From NCBI RefSeq assembly GCF_001937065.1, contig NZ_MOWR01000008.1:1-64000 (forward strand): a DNA stretch of 64,000 nucleotides, read 5' to 3'. This DNA comes from Streptococcus sp. 'caviae' (GTDB lineage: Bacteria; Bacillota; Bacilli; Lactobacillales; Streptococcaceae). The notes beneath the pieces are model-generated. The model saw nothing but the letters and a program-made list of their open reading frames with translations, searched no databases and was not told the origin of the DNA. Numbering within the stretch: the stretch's first letter is position 1; every line of letters begins with the position of its first letter. A program made the translations under genes and the position numbers. Positions 15,633 through 25,255 of this stretch are shown in pieces.

Positions 15633-16949
15633 ATGAAAACATATGATTTATTGGTTATTGGTTTTGGCAAGGCTGGAAAAACCCTGGCCGCTAAGATGAG
15701 CAGCTTGGGCAAAAAGGTTGCTCTGGTAGAAAAGGATGCGCAGATGTATGGCGGAACCTGTATCAATGTTGCCTGCATTCCGACAAAGACCTTGATTCAT
15801 GCGGCCGAGGAAAACCTATCTTTCGCTCAGGCCATGGCGCTGAAAGATACAGTTACAGCACGCCTGCGCCAAAAAAATCAAGCTGCGCTGACAGGTTCGG
15901 GAGTAGATCTCTATACAGCCAAGGCTAAATTTCTTTCAAATAAGGTGGTGGAACTCTCGGCCGGTGATGATCGTGAGCAGCTGAGCGCTGACGTCATTGT
16001 CATCAATACAGGAGCCGTTTCCAACCGGCTGCCTATTGAAGGTTTGGCCCAAAGCCGCAATGTCTATGACAGCACAGGCATTCAGCAGTTAGAGAGCCGG
16101 CCTCAGCGCCTGGGAATTATTGGCGGCGGCAATATTGGTTTAGAATTTGCCAGTCTCTATGCCAATTTAGGCAGTCAGGTGACTGTCTTTGAAAATTCAT
16201 CGATGATTCTGGGACGTGCTGATGAAGCAGTGGCACAGCTGGCGAAATCCTATTTGGAAGAAGACGGGGTCCGTTTTGTTTTAGCCGCTCAAGTGAAAAA
16301 AGTGAGCAACCAAGGTGATGCGGTGCTTGTTAAGGCAAATGGCGAAACTTATGAATTTGATGCCCTCCTTTATGCGACAGGACGAAAACCTAATATAGAA
16401 GATTTAGGACTTGAAAATACTGACATCCAATTAACTGAGCGCGGAGCTGTGCAGGTGGATGATTTCTGTGAGACGAGCGTCGAAAATGTTTATGCCGTAG
16501 GCGATGTTCACGGGGGCCTTCAATTTACCTACACCTCGCTGGATGATTTTCGGATTGTTTTTGGCAAACTGACCGGCAAGGGTCATTACAGCTTAAAAGA
16601 GCGCCGCAATGTTCCCAACACCATCTTTATTGAGCCGCCTTTGTCTCAGGTTGGTTTGACTGAAAAAGAAGCTCAGGCTGCAGGCCTGCCTTATCAGAGC
16701 AAGGAGCTGCCAGTTGCCAATATGCCGCGCGCCCATGTCAACAATGACCTGCGCGGTCTCTATAAGGTGGTTGTTCATTCAGAAACTAAGGAAATTCTCG
16801 GAGCGACTCTTTTTGGCCAAGCTTCTCAGGAAAATATTAATCTGATCAAGATGGCCATGGACAATAAGATTCCATATACCTACCTTAAAAATCAAATTTT
16901 CACTCATCCGACAATGGCTGAAAACCTAAATGATGTCTTTAATTTTTAG
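15633..16949 (+). CDS. FAD-dependent disulfide oxidoreductase, probable hypothiocyanite reductase
   Basis: This 438-residue flavoprotein belongs to the pyridine nucleotide-disulfide oxidoreductase class I, RclA/Har branch. It has FAD motif GFGKAGKTLA (10-19), redox cysteines Cys43 and Cys48 in GGTCINVACIPTKTL, NAD(P)H motif GGGNIGLEFA, second FAD motif YAVGDV and the C-terminal dimer interface (FTHPTMAENLNDVF). It reads like pneumococcal Har, which reduces hypothiocyanous acid made by host lactoperoxidase. That function is inferred from similarity. It has its own promoter and terminator. Confidence 0.82.
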   Translation: MKTYDLLVIGFGKAGKTLAAKMSSLGKKVALVEKDAQMYGGTCINVACIPTKTLIHAAEENLSFAQAMALKDTVTARLRQKNQAALTGSGVDLYTAKAKFLSNKVVELSAGDDREQLSADVIVINTGAVSNRLPIEGLAQSRNVYDSTGIQQLESRPQRLGIIGGGNIGLEFASLYANLGSQVTVFENSSMILGRADEAVAQLAKSYLEEDGVRFVLAAQVKKVSNQGDAVLVKANGETYEFDALLYATGRKPNIEDLGLENTDIQLTERGAVQVDDFCETSVENVYAVGDVHGGLQFTYTSLDDFRIVFGKLTGKGHYSLKERRNVPNTIFIEPPLSQVGLTEKEAQAAGLPYQSKELPVANMPRAHVNNDLRGLYKVVVHSETKEILGATLFGQASQENINLIKMAMDNKIPYTYLKNQIFTHPTMAENLNDVFNF

Positions 16950-16977
16950 AAAGAGGGGCAACTCTCTTTTTCTTTTT
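16950..16977 (+). terminator. Terminator after the Har-like gene
   Basis: AAAGAG (16950-16955) pairs with CTCTTT (16964-16969), within a T-rich tail. Confidence 0.6.
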
Positions 16978-16986
16978 AGCTTTAAA

Positions 16987-16995
16987 AATGGTACA
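16987..16995 (+). promoter_or_regulatory. Extended -10 promoter upstream of pcrA
   Basis: TGGTACAAT is an extended -10 box in the 180-bp gap before pcrA. The leader of about 130 nt holds no convincing ORF or strong hairpin. Confidence 0.45.
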
Positions 16996-17131
16996 ATAGA
17001 CAGGCATAATTATAGTAAAGAAAGGAATGGACAACAAAAGTCAGAACTTGCTGCTTGTGAAAAAAGGCGTATGACCTTGCAGGGTACTGTGTCTGCGGGA
17101 AAGCTCAAAAACTGACTCTTGGTTAAATGTG

Positions 17132-19414
17132 ATGAATCCTTTATTAGATGGAATGAATGATAAGCAGGCAGAGGCCGTTAAAACAACAGAAGGACCGCTG
17201 CTGATTATGGCAGGAGCCGGTTCTGGTAAGACCCGTGTCTTGACCCACCGGATTGCCTACTTGATTGATGAGAAATTTGTTAATCCTTGGAATATTTTAG
17301 CTATTACCTTTACCAATAAAGCAGCGCGTGAGATGAGAGAACGGGCGATGCTGCTGAATCCGGCGACCAGCGACACTTTGATTGCGACCTTCCACTCCAT
17401 GTGTGTGCGGATTTTGCGCCGTGATGCAGATCATATCGGCTATAACCGCAATTTCACCATTGTAGATCCAGGCGAGCAGCGCACCCTCATGAAACGTATT
17501 ATTAAGAATCTTAATCTGGATTCTAAAAAATGGAATGAGCGGGCAATTTTAGGAACCATTTCCAATGCTAAGAACGATCTGATTGATGAAGTGGCTTATG
17601 AAAATCAAGCAGGCGATATGTACACCCAAATTGTGGCCAAGTGTTATAAAGCTTATCAGGAAGAGCTGCGCCGCAGTGAAGCCATGGATTTTGATGATTT
17701 AATCATGCTGACCCTGCGGCTCTTCGATAAAAATCCTGATGTATTGGCCTACTATCAGCAGCGCTACCAGTACATTCATGTGGATGAGTATCAGGATACC
17801 AACCATGCTCAGTATCAGCTGGTCAAGCTCTTAGCGTCACGCTTTAAAAGTATCTGCGTGGTCGGTGATGCGGATCAGTCTATCTATGGCTGGCGCGGTG
17901 CTGATATGCAAAATATCCTTGATTTTGAGAAGGATTATCCTCAGGCTAAAGTCGTTCTTCTTGAAGAAAATTACCGCTCAACGAAAAAAATTCTGCAGGC
18001 TGCAAACGAAGTGATCAAAAACAATCGCAACCGCCGTCCTAAAAAGCTCTGGACGCAGAATGCTGATGGTGAGAAAATTGTCTATTACCGGGCTGATGAT
18101 GAACGTGACGAGGCTGTTTTTGTCGCTTCAACTATTGATAATATTGTTCGTGAAAGGGGTAAGAGCTTCAAAGATTTTGCCGTCCTTTACCGTACCAATG
18201 CCCAGTCCCGTACCATTGAAGAAGCTCTGCTCAAATCTAATATTCCATATACCATGGTTGGGGGCACTAAGTTCTACAGCCGCAAGGAAATTCGCGATGT
18301 CATTGCTTATCTTAATGTCATTGCTAACACGGCTGATAATATCTCTTTTGAACGTATTGTCAATGAACCTAAGCGCGGCGTCGGACCTGGTACTTTGGAA
18401 AAAATCCGATCCTTTGCTGCTGCTCAAAATATGAGTCTGCTGGAAGCGTCTGAGCAAATTATGCTCTCAACCATCAAAGGGAAAGCAGCTCAGGCCGTCT
18501 GGGATCTGGCTAATACGCTGCTTGGCCTGCGGGCTGACTTGGATCAGTACAGCATCAGCGAACTGGTTGAAAATATCTTGGAAAAGACCGGCTATATGGA
18601 AGCTCTGCAGCTGCAAAATACGCTGGAGAGTCAGGCGCGCATTGAAAATATTGAGGAATTCCTATCTGTTACGAAGAACTTTGATGAAAATAGCGAAGAG
18701 GCTCCCGAAGATGAAAGAGGTCTTGATAAACTCAGCCGCTTCCTCAACGATTTGGCCCTGATTGCTGATACTGATGAAGGCGATGCTGAAGCAGCAGAGG
18801 TAACTTTGATGACCCTGCATGCAGCCAAGGGCTTGGAATTTCCAGTTGTCTTTATTATCGGCCTTGAAGAAGGCGTCTTTCCTCTGTCGCGCTCCATTGA
18901 AGAAGCAGATGAACTAGAAGAAGAGCGCCGTCTGGCCTATGTTGGGATTACCCGGGCAGAAGAGCTCTTATTCATCACCAATGCCAATGCTCGTACTCTT
19001 TTTGGCCGGACTGATTACAACCGTGAAAGCCGTTTTATTAAGGAAATTTCAGAAGATTTATTGACTTATCAAGGTTTGGCACGCCCTGCAGCAAGCTCCT
19101 TTAAAGCCAGTTATGCTGATGACAGGCCTGTCAAATTTGGCCAAGGTATGAGTCTGGCTCAGGCTCTGCAGGCTCGAAAAACTGCGGCGCAGCCAACAAA
19201 GACCAAGCTGCCTCTGGCAAATGCTGCCGCACAGGCCGATGATACACCCGCTATTGATTGGAAGATTGGCGATATTGCCTGCCACCGCAAATGGGGGGAC
19301 GGTACAGTTCTTGAAGTGACCGGCAGCGGCAAGACCCAAGAACTTAAAATTAAGTTTCCGGATGTTGGCCTCAAAAAGGTTCTGGCCAGCGTTGCACCTA
19401 TCGAAAAGAAATAA
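17132..19414 (+). CDS. pcrA: ATP-dependent 3'-5' DNA helicase PcrA (UvrD family)
   Basis: This 760-residue SF1 helicase acts in repair and in clearing replication and transcription conflicts. Motif I is [10 protein letters not shown] (about 30-39), motif Ia is [12 protein letters not shown], Walker B is HVDEYQDTN, motif III is [15 protein letters not shown], motif IV is [10 protein letters not shown] and motif VI is [13 protein letters not shown]. The C-terminal Tudor-like RNA polymerase-binding segment is present ([31 protein letters not shown]). ATG 17132 is preferred; an in-frame GTG at 17129 directly before it is equally possible. The SD is weak. Confidence 0.96.
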   Translation: MNPLLDGMNDKQAEAVKTTEGPLLIMAGAGSGKTRVLTHRIAYLIDEKFVNPWNILAITFTNKAAREMRERAMLLNPATSDTLIATFHSMCVRILRRDADHIGYNRNFTIVDPGEQRTLMKRIIKNLNLDSKKWNERAILGTISNAKNDLIDEVAYENQAGDMYTQIVAKCYKAYQEELRRSEAMDFDDLIMLTLRLFDKNPDVLAYYQQRYQYIHVDEYQDTNHAQYQLVKLLASRFKSICVVGDADQSIYGWRGADMQNILDFEKDYPQAKVVLLEENYRSTKKILQAANEVIKNNRNRRPKKLWTQNADGEKIVYYRADDERDEAVFVASTIDNIVRERGKSFKDFAVLYRTNAQSRTIEEALLKSNIPYTMVGGTKFYSRKEIRDVIAYLNVIANTADNISFERIVNEPKRGVGPGTLEKIRSFAAAQNMSLLEASEQIMLSTIKGKAAQAVWDLANTLLGLRADLDQYSISELVENILEKTGYMEALQLQNTLESQARIENIEEFLSVTKNFDENSEEAPEDERGLDKLSRFLNDLALIADTDEGDAEAAEVTLMTLHAAKGLEFPVVFIIGLEEGVFPLSRSIEEADELEEERRLAYVGITRAEELLFITNANARTLFGRTDYNRESRFIKEISEDLLTYQGLARPAASSFKASYADDRPVKFGQGMSLAQALQARKTAAQPTKTKLPLANAAAQADDTPAIDWKIGDIACHRKWGDGTVLEVTGSGKTQELKIKFPDVGLKKVLASVAPIEKK

Positions 19415-19698
19415 GACACTTTGAAGGTCAAAAAAAGTTCCTTGCCGCTTTACGGCAGCCTGCATTTTAGCCGGGGTCTGTTTCACTTTCTTTCCCAGCT
19501 TCTGTAGTTGGCTGTTCAAAGACGTCTATGTGTGATTGTCTTTGAGTAGCTGCTTGACAGGGGGAGGGTATTTCTATGCTGCAGGAATAAGTGCATTAGA
19601 TATAGCTTTCGGCTATACCCCTTTTAGTCAGATAACTATTAGCCAGTAAGGGATTTTAGGTGTACAATAACTCTAGTTATGTTTTTGGAGGAAAGATT
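19415..19698. other. Intergenic region pcrA to metY
   Basis: No gene is seen. It holds a GCCG/CGGC mini-hairpin near 19453, a perfect 8-bp inverted repeat TCAAAGAC/GTCTTTGA (about 19516-19546, loop about 14), a TATAGC/GCTATA hairpin near 19601-19617, and a promoter candidate TTAGCC-18-TACAAT ending near 19669. The hairpins could form a leader for the sulfhydrylase gene but match no S-box or T-box I can recognise. Confidence 0.4.
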
Positions 19699-20979
19699 AT
19701 GACGAAAGACTATTCATTTGAAACCTTGCAGCTGCATGCAGGTCAGACTGTTGATCCAACGACTAAATCTCGGGCTCTGCCCATTTATCAAACCACATCT
19801 TATGTCTTTAACGATTCGCAGGACGCTGAGGATTCTTTTGCTCTGCGTACAGAAGGCAATATTTATACCCGGATTACCAATCCAACGACTGCCGTTTTTG
19901 AAGAGCGGATGGCTGCTCTTGAAGGCGGTGTTGGGGCGCTGGCAACAGCTTCAGGTATGGCAGCCATAACTTATACTGCTTTAGCACTGGCCCATGCAGG
20001 AGATCATATTGTGTCAGCAACAACTGTTTATGGCGGAACCTTTAACCTGCTCAAAGAAACCCTGCCGCGCTATGGGATTACAACCAGCTTTGTAGATGTA
20101 GCCGATTTTGAAGCCATTGAAGCAGCTATCAAAGACAATACTAAATTCATCATTGCTGAAACCTTGGGCAATCCCCTTGGGAATGTTGCCGACCTTGAAA
20201 AGTTGGCTGAAATTGCCCACCGCCATGCTATTCCTTTGGTTGTTGACAATACCTTTGGCACCCCTTATCTGATCAATGTCTTTTCTTACGGCGTTGATAT
20301 TGCTGTGCATTCGGCGACCAAATTTATCGGCGGTCACGGTACGTCTATTGGCGGTGTCATTGTTGATTCGGGTCAATTTGACTGGGAAAAATCCGGTAAG
20401 TTCCCGCAGTTTGTAGATGAAGATCCTTCTTATCACAATCTCAGCTACACCCGTGATATTGGAGCAGCAGCCTTTATTACCGCTGTACGGACACAGTTGC
20501 TGCGCGATACTGGTGCCTGCCTCTCGCCTTTTAATGCCTTTCTTTTAACACAGGGATTGGAGACGCTGTCTCTGCGGGTGGAGCGCCATGTAGAAAATGC
20601 TAAAAAGATCGCAGAATATCTGGAAAATCACCCCAAAGTAACCAAGGTCAACTACGCCAGTCTGCCATCGAGTCCTTATTATGAACTGGCACAAAAATAC
20701 CTGCCTAAGGGAGCCAGCTCTATCTTTACTTTCAATGTAGCCGGAGGAGCAGAGGCTGCCCGCAAGGTTATCGACAGCTTGGAAATCTTTTCAGACCTTG
20801 CCAACGTAGCAGATGCCAAGTCTCTCGTCGTGCATCCGGCGACAACAACCCACGGTCAGATGAGTCCTGAGGATCTCCTTGCCTGCGGCATTGAACCCAA
20901 TCAGATCCGTGTCTCCATCGGACTGGAGAATGTTGATGATTTGATTGAAGATTTACGCTCAGCGCTAGACAATAGCTGA
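19699..20979 (+). CDS. O-acetylhomoserine sulfhydrylase (PLP enzyme)
   Basis: This 426-residue Cys/Met metabolism PLP enzyme makes homocysteine from O-acetylhomoserine and sulfide, toward methionine. The PLP lysine is in HSATKFIGGHGTSIGG (about 208), with VDNTFGTPYL before it and the family start FETLQLHAGQTVDPTTKSRALPIYQTTSYVF. The internal insertion typical of the OAH sulfhydrylase (MetY/CysD) branch (QFVDEDPSYHNLSY) separates it from cystathionine synthases. The start is ATG 19699 behind TTGGAGGAAAG; the longer frame from 19660 is unlikely. Confidence 0.9.
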   Translation: MTKDYSFETLQLHAGQTVDPTTKSRALPIYQTTSYVFNDSQDAEDSFALRTEGNIYTRITNPTTAVFEERMAALEGGVGALATASGMAAITYTALALAHAGDHIVSATTVYGGTFNLLKETLPRYGITTSFVDVADFEAIEAAIKDNTKFIIAETLGNPLGNVADLEKLAEIAHRHAIPLVVDNTFGTPYLINVFSYGVDIAVHSATKFIGGHGTSIGGVIVDSGQFDWEKSGKFPQFVDEDPSYHNLSYTRDIGAAAFITAVRTQLLRDTGACLSPFNAFLLTQGLETLSLRVERHVENAKKIAEYLENHPKVTKVNYASLPSSPYYELAQKYLPKGASSIFTFNVAGGAEAARKVIDSLEIFSDLANVADAKSLVVHPATTTHGQMSPEDLLACGIEPNQIRVSIGLENVDDLIEDLRSALDNS

Positions 20980-20995
20980 TTAATAAGATATAGGA

Positions 20996-21078
20996 TTGAG
21001 AACGATTTGTATTGCCCCCTGAATTAGGCATAAAACGGATTTTGTGGGGGACAAGTTCAATAGTTCTCAGTCTTTTTT
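20996..21078 (+). terminator. Long two-stem terminator or RNA element after the sulfhydrylase gene
   Basis: TGAGAAC (20997-21003) pairs with GTTCTCA (21063-21069), followed by GTCTTTTTT. Inside, TTGCCCCC (21013-21020) pairs with GGGGG-A-CAA (21046-21054) across a 25-nt loop. This is longer than a plain terminator, so it may be a small RNA or a 3'-UTR element. Confidence 0.6.
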
Positions 21079-21123
21079 ATTAAAGCTGAAAAAATATTTA
21101 CACAAAGACAAAGGGAGAAGCTA

Positions 21124-21900
21124 ATGCAGTTTGTATTTGATATAGATGGGACGATTTGCTTTGATCGTTTTCGCATAGATGATCGGATCAAGACAGTGTT
21201 AAGAAATGCCGAAACTTACGGGCACCAAATTGCTTTTGCTTCCGCCCGTTCTTACCGTGACTGTATAGACGTTTTGGGCCATGAACTGAGTCAAAAGGTT
21301 GTTATTGGTTTAAATGGCGGCCTTGCTTATAAGGAAGGCGAGTTGATTTTGGAAAAGCCGATGAGCCGTCAAGCCTTTGATTTAGCGCTTGATTACTGTC
21401 ATCAGCACCAGCTTCCCTATTTTGTTGATGATGACTTTAACTATGCTCATCATTTAGGAAAATTCATGCCCTTTATTAAGAGCGTGGATCCATTGAATCT
21501 GGCTAAAAGAGTAGACCCGCAAGAATTAAAACACCCGATCAAGATGGTTATTTTCTTTGGCAGTCAGCCGGATAAAGCGGTCAAGATAAGCCATTCCTTA
21601 GCTAAACTGAATCAGCTGGATATTTCTTTTCATGAGGATGAAGCCTGTCTTTATCTCAATCCCAGAGAAGTCACCAAATCTTCAACGATTCAGGAACTGT
21701 TTGACCACGATTTTGTTGCCTTTGGCAATGATAAAAATGACATTGCCATGTTTCAGGCAGCAGCTTACAGTGTACAGGTGGGCGATTTTGCAGCCTTGGC
21801 TCCTTTTGCAGATACGCAAGTAAAACTGGAAAAAGATTATCATGGACAAGTGGCAGATAAGATAACAGAGACTTTTGTGAAATTCAGATCTAACGCTTGA
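21124..21900 (+). CDS. HAD-superfamily phosphatase, Cof type
   Basis: This 258-residue Cof/IIB HAD hydrolase carries FDIDGTICFD (motif I, Asp5 and Asp7), the ASARS motif II region, a cap domain (about 80-180) and motif IV GNDKNDIAMFQAA. It is probably a sugar-phosphate or nucleotide phosphatase; the substrate is unknown. The RBS GGGAG precedes ATG 21124. A second, unrelated-looking Cof-type gene lies at 62521. Confidence 0.88.
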   Translation: MQFVFDIDGTICFDRFRIDDRIKTVLRNAETYGHQIAFASARSYRDCIDVLGHELSQKVVIGLNGGLAYKEGELILEKPMSRQAFDLALDYCHQHQLPYFVDDDFNYAHHLGKFMPFIKSVDPLNLAKRVDPQELKHPIKMVIFFGSQPDKAVKISHSLAKLNQLDISFHEDEACLYLNPREVTKSSTIQELFDHDFVAFGNDKNDIAMFQAAAYSVQVGDFAALAPFADTQVKLEKDYHGQVADKITETFVKFRSNA

Positions 21901-22010
21901 TTTGCTCCTGCTTTGAAACTGTAATGATTCCTTAAAATACTCTTAAAATTGGAAAATCCTTTTTTGATATAATAAATAAAAAGATTTAAAATGGCTGACA
22001 AAGGAATGAG

Positions 22011-22724
22011 ATGAATCTTCAACATATTACTATTTTAACGCTCTTTATCGAGGGGCTGCTATCCTTTTTCTCCCCCTGTGTCTTGCCTATTTTACCGGTT
22101 TATATTGGTCTTTTGGCCGGTCAGGGAGAAAAAGGACAGACAGGCGAACTGATTTGGGACAGGCGAAAAGTTTTTAGCAATACACTCTTATTTACTTCAG
22201 GCATAGCAGCGACCTTTTTCATTTTAGCCTTTGCCAGCAGTCTCATCAGTCAGTTTCTCCAGAGCCATATTGACTTTCTTCAGAATTTGGGCGGTATTTT
22301 AATCCTAATGATGGGGTTGATCCAGATAGGACTTATTAAATTTCGTTTTTTGACGAGAGAATTTTCAGCTAAAAACCAAGTCTATCAGGCAGGCCGGAAA
22401 GTAACACCAATTATCGCATTCTTAATGGGTTTTACCTTTAGCTTTTCATGGACGCCTTGTATTGGTCCGATTTTAGCCAGTGTTTTCTTGTATGCCAGCA
22501 CTCATCAAGGGATTTACAGCATTTTACTGATTTCAGTTTATTGTTTAGGATTTATTATTCCTTTCGTTTTGATTGCTGTCTTTTCACAGAAAGTCATGAC
22601 TATCTTTAAAAAACAGCAGCGATTTTTAAAATATAGCAAGCTTGTTTCAGGAATTCTTCTCATTATTATTGGAATTTCTATTTTGACAGGTTCGTTTGCT
22701 AAAATAGCACATTTATTGAATTAA
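22011..22724 (+). CDS. CcdA-type membrane thiol:disulfide transporter
   Basis: This 237-residue protein has six membrane helices. It moves reducing equivalents from cytoplasmic thioredoxin to the outside. The two redox cysteines are in FFSPCVLPILP (helix 1, about 22) and FSWTPCIGPILA (helix 4, about 146). The gene lies 12 bp upstream of the extracellular thioredoxin-like protein it should reduce. A TATAAT box precedes it near 21968. This pair resembles the CcdA-TlpA (Etrx) systems of other streptococci. Confidence 0.92.
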   Translation: MNLQHITILTLFIEGLLSFFSPCVLPILPVYIGLLAGQGEKGQTGELIWDRRKVFSNTLLFTSGIAATFFILAFASSLISQFLQSHIDFLQNLGGILILMMGLIQIGLIKFRFLTREFSAKNQVYQAGRKVTPIIAFLMGFTFSFSWTPCIGPILASVFLYASTHQGIYSILLISVYCLGFIIPFVLIAVFSQKVMTIFKKQQRFLKYSKLVSGILLIIIGISILTGSFAKIAHLLN

Positions 22725-22736
22725 AAGGAGAAGGTT

Positions 22737-23300
22737 ATGAAAAAGTTTATGCTCCCGCTAGCCCTCACTGTCACCTTATTAGGTATTGGATTAGCAAATC
22801 AGACGACATCTTCTGCTCAGGGCAAGTCATCCCCTAAAGTCGTTCAAACGGCTAAAAATCCAGCGCCTGCATTCAAATTAAAAAATAAAAAGGGCAAAAC
22901 GATCAGTCTGTCTGACTATAAAGGGAAAAAAGTTTATATCAATGTCTGGGCCACTTGGTGCAAGCCGTGCATGCGGGAAATTCCTGGTCTGAAAAAAGTT
23001 TATAAGGCTTATAAGGGCAAGAAAAATTTTGTCTTTATATCCGTCGCATCACCCAGCGATCTGAAATATCAAAACAATAATCCTATTGACAAAGAGAGAA
23101 GTACCATCTTAGCAAAAGCCAAGGAACAAAAGATTACTTATCCGATTCTTTACGACTATAAAGATAATTTTGCACAGGCTTACAGCATCCGCTCTATTCC
23201 AACCCATATTTTTATCAACAGTGATGGCAGTCTTTCACAAAAGATTGCAGGGGGTCTTGATGAAAGTTCCCTTAAATACTACCTCAATAAATTGAAATAA
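22737..23300 (+). CDS. Extracellular thioredoxin-like protein (TlpA/ResA type)
   Basis: This 187-residue protein has an N-terminal signal segment (about 1-27) without a lipobox cysteine, so it is secreted or membrane-tethered. The thioredoxin fold follows, with WATWCKPCMREIPGL as active site (CxxC) and the cis-proline loop RSIPTHIFI. It is the likely partner of CcdA directly upstream. In pneumococcus such proteins reduce MsrAB, but no msr gene adjoins here, so its client is open. Confidence 0.9.
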   Translation: MKKFMLPLALTVTLLGIGLANQTTSSAQGKSSPKVVQTAKNPAPAFKLKNKKGKTISLSDYKGKKVYINVWATWCKPCMREIPGLKKVYKAYKGKKNFVFISVASPSDLKYQNNNPIDKERSTILAKAKEQKITYPILYDYKDNFAQAYSIRSIPTHIFINSDGSLSQKIAGGLDESSLKYYLNKLK

Positions 23301-23305
23301 AACCT

Positions 23306-23331
23306 ATCCCCCGCCTGACAGACGGGGGATG
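23306..23331 (+). terminator. Hairpin after the TlpA-like gene
   Basis: ATCCCCCG pairs with CGGGGGAT around a 9-nt loop, with a short T-rich tail. A second terminator lies about 30 bp further on. Confidence 0.6.
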
Positions 23332-23362
23332 TTTATATGAAGGAAATATTACTATTTTCGGT

Positions 23363-23393
23363 GCCGGCTGTTCCCATGCTGGGGCTTTTTTTT
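23363..23393 (+). terminator. Second terminator after the TlpA-like gene
   Basis: CCGGC (23364-23368) pairs with GCTGG (about 23378-23382) with one wobble, followed by eight T. Confidence 0.65.
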
Positions 23394-23437
23394 ATTTTTT
23401 GTTATAATATAGCTAGAAATTTTATAGGGGTATACTC

Positions 23438-24691
23438 ATGAATACTATTAAATGTCCTCATTGCGGAACTAGTTTTACCATTAATGAAACGGAATACAGT
23501 CTGCTTTTGGCGCAGGTGCGCAGCAGTGAATTTGATAAGGAGCTGCAGGAACGTTTGGCGCGTGAAAGTCAGCTTTTAGAAGAAAAATCTAAAAATAATC
23601 TGCAGCAGGAGTTGGGCAAGAAAGATGCTGAGATTGCTGAATTAAAAGCAGAGATTGACAAGCTGTCTTCTGTCAATGCACTTGAGATGGCCAAGGCTCT
23701 GTCTGAAAAGGAAAAAGAAGTGACCGATCTGCAGAATCAGCTGGATAAGGCTGCTCTGGAAAAAGAGGCAGAGCTTGCTCAGGCAGTGACGGCTGTCGAG
23801 AAAGAGCGTGATGAGGTTAAAAATCAGCTGACGCTGCAGGAGAAGGAAAGCGAGCTGCAGCTTTCTTCGGTGCGCAGCGACTATGAAAGTCAGCTTAAGG
23901 CTGCTAATGAGCAAGTTGAATTTTACAAAAATTTCAAGGCGCAGCAATCCACCAAGGCTATTGGTGAGAGTTTGGAAATTTATGCTGAAACAGAGTTCAA
24001 TAAGGTGCGCAGCTATGCCTTCCCTAATGCTTATTTTGGTAAGGATAATGAGCTTTCCAGCCGCGGCTCTAAAGGTGACTTTATTTTTCGCGAAGCCGAT
24101 GAAAACGGTGTTGAATTTTTGTCTATCATGTTTGAGATGAAAAATGAAGCTGACACCACGAAAACCAAGCATAAAAATGCTGATTTCTTTAAGGAGCTTG
24201 ATAAAGACCGCCGGGAGAAAAACTGTGAATATGCTGTTTTAGTCACCATGCTGGAAGCTGAAAATGACTACTATAATACAGGTATCGTTGATGTCAGCCA
24301 TGAATATGAGAAAATGTATGTGGTGCGGCCGCAGTTCTTTATTCAGCTGATTGGTCTTTTGCGCAATGCTGCGCTCAACAGCTTGCAGTATAAACAAGAG
24401 CTGGCCTTGGTACGTGAGCAAAATATTGATATTACGCATTTTGAAGATGACTTGGAAACCTTCAAAAATGCCTTTGCCAAGAATTATAACTCAGCCAGTA
24501 AGAATTTCCAAAAAGCCATTGACGAAATCGATAAGGCCATTAAGCGTATGGAAGCTGTTAAGGCTGCTTTGACGACCAGTGAAAATCAACTGCGTCTGGC
24601 CAACAATAAACTGGATGATGTCTCCGTCAAAAAACTGACTCGCAAAAACCCAACCATGCGTGCCAAATTTGAAGCGTTAAAAGAAGAATAG
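23438..24691 (+). CDS. DUF2130 family coiled-coil protein
   Basis: This 417-residue protein begins with a zinc-ribbon-like start (IKCPHCGTSF), then a long coiled coil (about 30-165) rich in E, K, L and Q heptads. The conserved DUF2130 domain (about 170-400) holds GDFIFRE (Asp214) and, 19 residues later, FEMKNE (Glu233, Lys235). D...ExK of this spacing resembles a PD-(D/E)XK nuclease core. No experimental function is known to me. It has its own promoter region and stands alone. Confidence 0.85.
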   Translation: MNTIKCPHCGTSFTINETEYSLLLAQVRSSEFDKELQERLARESQLLEEKSKNNLQQELGKKDAEIAELKAEIDKLSSVNALEMAKALSEKEKEVTDLQNQLDKAALEKEAELAQAVTAVEKERDEVKNQLTLQEKESELQLSSVRSDYESQLKAANEQVEFYKNFKAQQSTKAIGESLEIYAETEFNKVRSYAFPNAYFGKDNELSSRGSKGDFIFREADENGVEFLSIMFEMKNEADTTKTKHKNADFFKELDKDRREKNCEYAVLVTMLEAENDYYNTGIVDVSHEYEKMYVVRPQFFIQLIGLLRNAALNSLQYKQELALVREQNIDITHFEDDLETFKNAFAKNYNSASKNFQKAIDEIDKAIKRMEAVKAALTTSENQLRLANNKLDDVSVKKLTRKNPTMRAKFEALKEE

Positions 24692-24742
24692 GACCTTTCA
24701 ATGTGGTGTTGTTTCTTTTCCTAAAATGTGTGAGGACTGAAA

Positions 24743-25174
24743 ATGATTATTAGACCTGCTCAACTATTAGATATTGAAAAGTTATCCCCTCTTTATGCTG
24801 AACTTGGCTATCCTGTCAAGGAAGCTGAATTGGTTAGACGATTAAAAACAGTTCTTTCTCATCCTGATTACCATCTTTTAGTCGCAGTTGATGACAATGA
24901 AATTATTGGGATGATTGGTTATGCTAAAATGTTATTTTTTGAAAATGAAGGTGCCTACTATCGTATTCTTATTCTGGCAGTATTACAAAACTATCGCCGT
25001 AAGGGTGTTGCGACAGCCTTGGTAGATGCTGTCAAAAATCGTGCACTATCTGAAAATATTCACGCTTTAGCGCTAAATAGTGGGGATACTTTAGAACGAC
25101 AAATAGCTCATCGTTTTTATGAAAATTATGGTTTCAAGCAAGCTAGTCGTGGTTATTCTCTCTATCTAAAATAA
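24743..25174 (+). CDS. GNAT family N-acetyltransferase
   Basis: This 143-residue protein has the GNAT acetyl-CoA loop in LAVLQNYRRKGVATALVDAVKNRA (about 85-108), ahead of the C-terminal GDTLERQIAHRFYENYGFKQASRGYSLYLK. The substrate is unknown. GAGGA before ATG 24743 serves as RBS. Base composition is a little more AT-rich than its neighbours. Confidence 0.88.
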   Translation: MIIRPAQLLDIEKLSPLYAELGYPVKEAELVRRLKTVLSHPDYHLLVAVDDNEIIGMIGYAKMLFFENEGAYYRILILAVLQNYRRKGVATALVDAVKNRALSENIHALALNSGDTLERQIAHRFYENYGFKQASRGYSLYLK

Positions 25175-25216
25175 TGTTAATTGTTAATAGTTTCAAAATC
25201 ATTGTCACTTTTCTGA

Positions 25217-25225
25217 TGTGTTATA
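25217..25225 (+). promoter_or_regulatory. Extended -10 promoter of the DUF1858-DUF438 pair
   Basis: TGTTATAAT at about 25217-25225 lies about 30 bp before the DUF1858 start codon. Confidence 0.5.
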
Positions 25226-25255
25226 ATAAAGCTATCAAATATTGAGGTAATTATT

